Assembly (NCBI GenBank): GCA_003456175.1
Contig: DMPB01000195.1
Coordinates: forward strand, 1 to 9,008
Source of the DNA: Chitinophagaceae bacterium
GTDB lineage: Bacteria > Bacteroidota > Bacteroidia > Chitinophagales > Chitinophagaceae
Length of the DNA stretch: 9,008 nucleotides
Reading direction: 5' to 3'
Shown here piece by piece: positions 6,179-9,008 of the stretch (positions are counted from its first letter, which is position 1; every line of letters begins with the position of its first letter). Position numbers and translations under genes: made by a program. A model generated the notes under the pieces. It searched no databases. It was not told where the DNA came from and worked only from the letters and a program-made list of their open reading frames with translations.

Positions 6179-7825
6179 TTAGGCTTCAAAGGTGCTATAG
6201 AAATAAGGTGTTTTAGCTTCAAACTCGGCTGCACAAGTATCTACCATTTTGAACACTCTTGTAATGCCGGCAGCTTTACGCTTTTCGTATACTTCGTCGG
6301 CAGTACACTTATCATCGAGAATACGTGCAATTTGCTCATCGCTAAAGCCATGCTTTTTAGCCTCTTTTAATACATCTATTGGCAAGCTTTCTAGGGTATG
6401 TTCGGCTAATGCTTTTTCTATCGTACATAAATCTTGAATTTGATAAATAAACCAACGATCTATACCGGTAGCTTGTACAATACTTTTAACGCTTACGCCA
6501 AGCATAAGTGCATCTTTAATTCTAAAGATGCGATCCCACTTTGGTGTTTTAATATACTCAATAAGCTCTTCAGCTTTTTTCTGGCTTTTCCCGTAATAAC
6601 CTAATCCAACGGCTTCATTTTCTAAACTTACACAAGCTTTTTGTATAGCTTCTGTAAAGCTTCTACCAATAGCCATAACCTCACCTACACTTTTCATTTG
6701 TAAGCCCAACGTATCGTTCGCACCTTTGAACTTATCAAAGTTCCAGCGTGGTATTTTTACAATTACATAATCGAGTGCAGGTTCAAAATAAGCACTTGTA
6801 GTTTGAGTAATTTGATTACTCAACTCATCGAGATTATACCCAATGGCCAACTTAGCGGCTATTTTGGCAATAGGATAACCGGTAGCTTTCGATGCTAATG
6901 CCGAAGAACGGCTCACCCTAGGGTTAATTTCAATTGCAATAATTTCTTCTGTTTCAGGGTTTAAAGCAAATTGCACGTTACAACCACCGGCAAAGTTCCC
7001 CAAATCTCGCATCATGTTAATGGCCGTATTACGCATGAGCTGAAAAGCGGTGTCGCTCAACGTCATAGCAGGCGCTACGGTAATGCTATCGCCAGTATGT
7101 ACCCCCATGGGGTCAAAATTTTCTACCGTGCAAATAATTACAACATTATCGGCACTATCTCGCAACAATTCTAGTTCAAACTCCTTCCAACCAAGCACGG
7201 CCTTTTCTACGAGTACTTCGTGTATGGGGCTTGCTGTTAAACCGCGGTTAAGTGCTTCATCTAAAAACTCTTTGCTATGCACAAAACCACCACCGGTACC
7301 GCCTAACGTGAACGATGGGCGAATTACCAGCGGAAAGCCTATTTCTTGTGCAAACTCTTTACCTTCTAAGAAACTGTTAGCCGTTTTAGCAGGTGCAACA
7401 GGCACCCCCATTGCAATCATCCATTGGCGAAACAATTCTCTATCCTCAGCTTTATCAATCGCTTTAATATCTACTCCAATTAAGCGAACGTTGTATTTCT
7501 CCCAAACACCCAACTCTTCGGCTTCTTTTGCAAGGTTCAAAGCAGTTTGTCCGCCCATGGTAGGCAGCACTGCATCGATTTTATTTTCTTCTAAAATTTG
7601 TTCTATGCTTTCTACAGTAAGTGGCAACAAATACACACGATCTGCCATCATCGGGTCCGTCATAATCGTTGCCGGATTACTATTAATCAGAATTACCTTG
7701 ATACCCTCTTCTCGCAAGCTACGAGCGGCTTGCGTACCACTGTAATCGAACTCACAGGCCTGACCAATTACTATAGGACCGCTTCCAATAATTAACACCG
7801 ATTGTATACTCGTATCTCTAGGCAT
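6179..7825 (-). CDS. carB: Carbamoyl-phosphate synthase large subunit, amino-terminal half (split gene)
   Basis: Encodes the carboxyphosphate-forming half of the large subunit. It uses ATP, bicarbonate and ammonia supplied by the small subunit CarA in the first steps of pyrimidine and arginine synthesis. The 548 residues align without gaps to the E. coli active-site numbering: Arg129, Arg169, Glu215, Glu299, Asn301 and Arg303 are all at the same positions. Domains are the pre-ATP-grasp fold (about 1-125), ATP-grasp (about 126-400) and oligomerisation domain (about 401-548), ending in [20 protein letters not shown]. The usual protein is about 1,070 residues and continues into a second ATP-grasp half and an allosteric domain. 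Here a stop falls exactly at the inter-domain boundary, and no second-half sequence follows in any frame. Separate genes for the two halves are known in some archaea and bacteria such as Aquifex. The ATG at 7825 ([14 protein letters not shown]) was chosen over 7858, which adds 11 atypical residues and lies in a leader hairpin. The downstream neighbour is two bases away. Confidence 0.93.
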   Translation of the reverse strand: MPRDTSIQSVLIIGSGPIVIGQACEFDYSGTQAARSLREEGIKVILINSNPATIMTDPMMADRVYLLPLTVESIEQILEENKIDAVLPTMGGQTALNLAKEAEELGVWEKYNVRLIGVDIKAIDKAEDRELFRQWMIAMGVPVAPAKTANSFLEGKEFAQEIGFPLVIRPSFTLGGTGGGFVHSKEFLDEALNRGLTASPIHEVLVEKAVLGWKEFELELLRDSADNVVIICTVENFDPMGVHTGDSITVAPAMTLSDTAFQLMRNTAINMMRDLGNFAGGCNVQFALNPETEEIIAIEINPRVSRSSALASKATGYPIAKIAAKLAIGYNLDELSNQITQTTSAYFEPALDYVIVKIPRWNFDKFKGANDTLGLQMKSVGEVMAIGRSFTEAIQKACVSLENEAVGLGYYGKSQKKAEELIEYIKTPKWDRIFRIKDALMLGVSVKSIVQATGIDRWFIYQIQDLCTIEKALAEHTLESLPIDVLKEAKKHGFSDEQIARILDDKCTADEVYEKRKAAGITRVFKMVDTCAAEFEAKTPYFYSTFEA

Positions 7826-7841
7826 AGTGTGTATTTTTCGC

Positions 7842-7862
7842 AGCCATAAAAACCCCATGGCT
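7842..7862 (-). promoter_or_regulatory. Small hairpin in the carB leader
   Basis: AGCCAT (7842-7847) and ATGGCT (7857-7862) are complementary 6-bp arms with a 9-base loop, just upstream of the carB ATG at 7825. It enfolds the alternative ATG at 7858. The stem is short, so this may be chance. Confidence 0.25.
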
Positions 7863-7865
7863 ACC

Positions 7866-7883
7866 GTGCAAAATTGTGCAAAA
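7866..7883 (-). repeat. Tandem 8-mer at the carB promoter
   Basis: On the minus strand TTTTGCAC-AA-TTTTGCAC. Two perfect 8-base copies two bases apart overlap the candidate -7 element and the presumed transcription start. It could be a duplicated operator half-site or a second -7 element. Confidence 0.5.
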
Positions 7884-7886
7884 GTA
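7879..7886 (-). promoter_or_regulatory. Candidate Bacteroidota -7 promoter element for carB
   Basis: TACTTTTG on the minus strand is a perfect match to the TAnnTTTG -7 consensus of Bacteroidota housekeeping promoters. It would start transcription near 7872 and leave a leader of roughly 45 bases before the ATG at 7825. No TTTG or TTG is present 19-21 bases upstream, so the -33 element is missing or divergent. Confidence 0.5.
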
Positions 7887-7996
7887 AGCCGCTACTACAC
7901 ACCACGAGGTTAATTTTTCAACGTTTCATTAGTTTCTTATCAAAGCTTTAACCGCACAAAGCCATAATAAACGCTACGTTACATTTAATTTGTAGC

Positions 7997-9008
7997 ATGC
8001 ACGTACGTTACTTACTAGTTGCAATGGTATACTTGGCCTGCCTTACGGCAAATGCCCAGCCATATCCACAAAACTACTTTAGAAATCCGTTGGGAGTACC
8101 GTTACAACTTGCAGCCAACTTCGGTGAAGTACGTAACAATCACTACCATATGGGCTTTGATTTGCGAACGCAGCAACGCGAAAATTTGCCAGTTTACGCC
8201 GCAGCAGCGGGTTATATCAGCCGTATTAAAGTAGAACTTTACGGCTATGGCAGAGCTATTTATATTACACACCCCAACGGCTATACCACGGTGTATGCAC
8301 ACCTCAATCGGTTTTACGACACCTTAGAACAACGCTTGCAACTCCATCAATACGCGAACAAAAGTTGGTCACAAGAAATCAGCTTTGCAACCAACGAATT
8401 TCCGGTGGTACAAGGGCAGTATATTGGTTTGAGCGGTAATACTGGCGCCAGCGGCGGCCCACACTTGCACTTTGAAATTCGCGATAGCAAAACGGGCAAC
8501 TGCCTTAACCCTCGCTTATTTGGTTTTGAAATACCCGATGCCATTCCGCCTACCTTATTCGGCTTGTATTGGTACAACAGACATGTTAGCACCTATGCTC
8601 AAACACCCATGCCAATTCGTTTTCGCAAAACCGATAGCGGCTATTACGGCTTAGATACCGTTCGGGTGAGTAGCAAATTTTCGTTAGGTGTTCATGCCGA
8701 AGACAAAAGCAGCAACAGCCCATTTTATTTTGGCATTTATCAAGCACACCTTACGGTAAATGAAGTGCCTTATTTTGAATTCACACTCAATAATTTCAGC
8801 TACGATAGCACACGTTATAGTAATGGCTGTATTGATTACCCCTTTTGGATTCGACATCGCAAGCCTGTACAACATATTAGCCAGTTACCCGGCGTGAGCT
8901 TACCTATTTTCAACGATATAGCTGGCAAGCGAGGCATCATTTACGTAAGTGATACCACTGCACAACGTATTCAAATAACCCTTAGCGATGCTTCTGGCAA
9001 TAGCACTA
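7997..9008 (+). CDS. Secreted M23-family metallopeptidase (cell-wall endopeptidase), incomplete at right edge
   Basis: Zinc-dependent LytM/lysostaphin-type peptidase expected to cleave peptidoglycan cross-links, or to act as a regulator of such enzymes, in the periplasm. The reading frame is open from the ATG at 7997 to the window end: 337 codons with no stop. Residues 1-20 are a Sec signal peptide ending LTANA before Gln21. The M23 domain spans about 30-175 and holds the complete metal and catalytic set: HMGFD (His51, Asp55), YAHL (His102) and GPHLHFE (His156, His158). An insertion of about 25 residues lies between YAHL and the GLSGNTGASGGPHLHF block. From about residue 180 a beta-rich carboxy-terminal region begins that continues beyond the window; I do not recognise its fold. 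Homologues in this phylum commonly carry such an extension. The gene is divergent from carB with a 138-base gap. Two copies of the dispersed motif and one short-form variant lie within it. Confidence 0.93.
   Translation, partial: MHVRYLLVAMVYLACLTANAQPYPQNYFRNPLGVPLQLAANFGEVRNNHYHMGFDLRTQQRENLPVYAAAAGYISRIKVELYGYGRAIYITHPNGYTTVYAHLNRFYDTLEQRLQLHQYANKSWSQEISFATNEFPVVQGQYIGLSGNTGASGGPHLHFEIRDSKTGNCLNPRLFGFEIPDAIPPTLFGLYWYNRHVSTYAQTPMPIRFRKTDSGYYGLDTVRVSSKFSLGVHAEDKSSNSPFYFGIYQAHLTVNEVPYFEFTLNNFSYDSTRYSNGCIDYPFWIRHRKPVQHISQLPGVSLPIFNDIAGKRGIIYVSDTTAQRIQITLSDASGNST
8041..8054 (+). repeat. Dispersed motif copy 8 (one mismatch)
   Basis: CCTTACGGCAAATG, identical to copy 4 and in the same codon phase, here encoding LTAN at the signal-peptide cleavage region of the M23 peptidase. 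Confidence 0.6.
8749..8762 (+). repeat. Dispersed motif copy 9 (exact)
   Basis: Exact CCTTACGGTAAATG inside the carboxy-terminal region of the M23 peptidase, encoding LTVN. Confidence 0.85.
8938..8950 (-). repeat. Short-form motif variant, inverted
   Basis: CATTTACGTAAGT on the plus strand, the exact reverse complement of the 13 bases at 5925-5937. It lies in the M23 peptidase gene, in the codons for IIYVSD. Confidence 0.45.

Noticed and set aside
5979..6181. carB second half lost by a frameshift at the stop codon
   Set aside because: No frame downstream of 6179 resembles the second ATP-grasp half. The following sequence encodes a coherent small membrane protein and then a transporter on the same strand.
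7050..7745. A 231-codon plus-strand open frame opposite carB
   Set aside because: It is antisense to a clearly conserved enzyme with every active-site residue in place. Its product is Ser/Ile-rich low-complexity sequence with no recognisable domain.
7997..8060. Lipoprotein signal on the M23 peptidase (Cys15)
   Set aside because: The residues before Cys15 (VYLAC) do not make a good lipobox, while LTANA before Gln21 is a good signal peptidase I site.
48..8762. CRISPR array
   Set aside because: The repeats are only 14 bases, lie in both orientations, are hundreds to thousands of bases apart and are often coding. There are no regular spacers and no cas genes.

Overview
The window looks like chromosomal DNA of a member of the Bacteroidota, probably the Chitinophagaceae or a close relative. 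This is inferred from moderate-to-low GC, the lack of Shine-Dalgarno sequences at starts, a TAnnTTTG-type -7 promoter element ahead of carB, signal peptides ending in ...AQ, and the flavour of the proteins. No rRNA, tRNA, insertion sequence, phage gene or CRISPR array was seen. The window is gene-dense. The largest gene-free stretch is the 138 bp between carB and the M23 peptidase, so no gap exceeds 300 bases.

Layout: (1) rpoN (sigma-54) on the minus strand, ended by a strong hairpin at 57-92. (2) A divergent plus-strand run of three closely spaced genes: a small secreted protein (1698-2021), a hybrid histidine kinase/response regulator (2033-3853) and a four-helix membrane protein (3863-4411). 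(3) Two bases away and convergent, a minus-strand DASS/SLC13-type anion transporter (4414-5871). (4) A minus-strand pair: the amino-terminal half of carbamoyl-phosphate synthase large subunit (6179-7825) followed two bases later by a 65-residue membrane protein (5979-6176). (5) Divergent from carB, a secreted M23 metallopeptidase (7997 to the right edge, incomplete).

Three things stand out. First, a 14-base motif, CCTTACGGTAAATG, occurs four times exactly and five more times with one change. It lies in both orientations, in coding and non-coding DNA, and every copy that reaches outside a gene is at the 3' end of a transcription unit. Two pairs are inverted and can form hairpins. I know of no described element with this sequence; the pattern resembles a DNA-uptake-sequence type signal. 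Second, the large subunit of carbamoyl-phosphate synthase is split: the gene stops cleanly at the end of the oligomerisation domain, the second synthetase half is not next door, and a small membrane protein occupies its place. Third, the hybrid kinase keeps its phospho-accepting histidine and an intact receiver, but its ATP-binding domain has lost the N-box asparagine and the G1 box, so it may not be an active kinase.

Functionally the window mixes housekeeping genes (sigma-54, pyrimidine/arginine precursor synthesis, cell-wall hydrolysis) with signalling and transport. Nothing suggests a single pathway or recent horizontal transfer.
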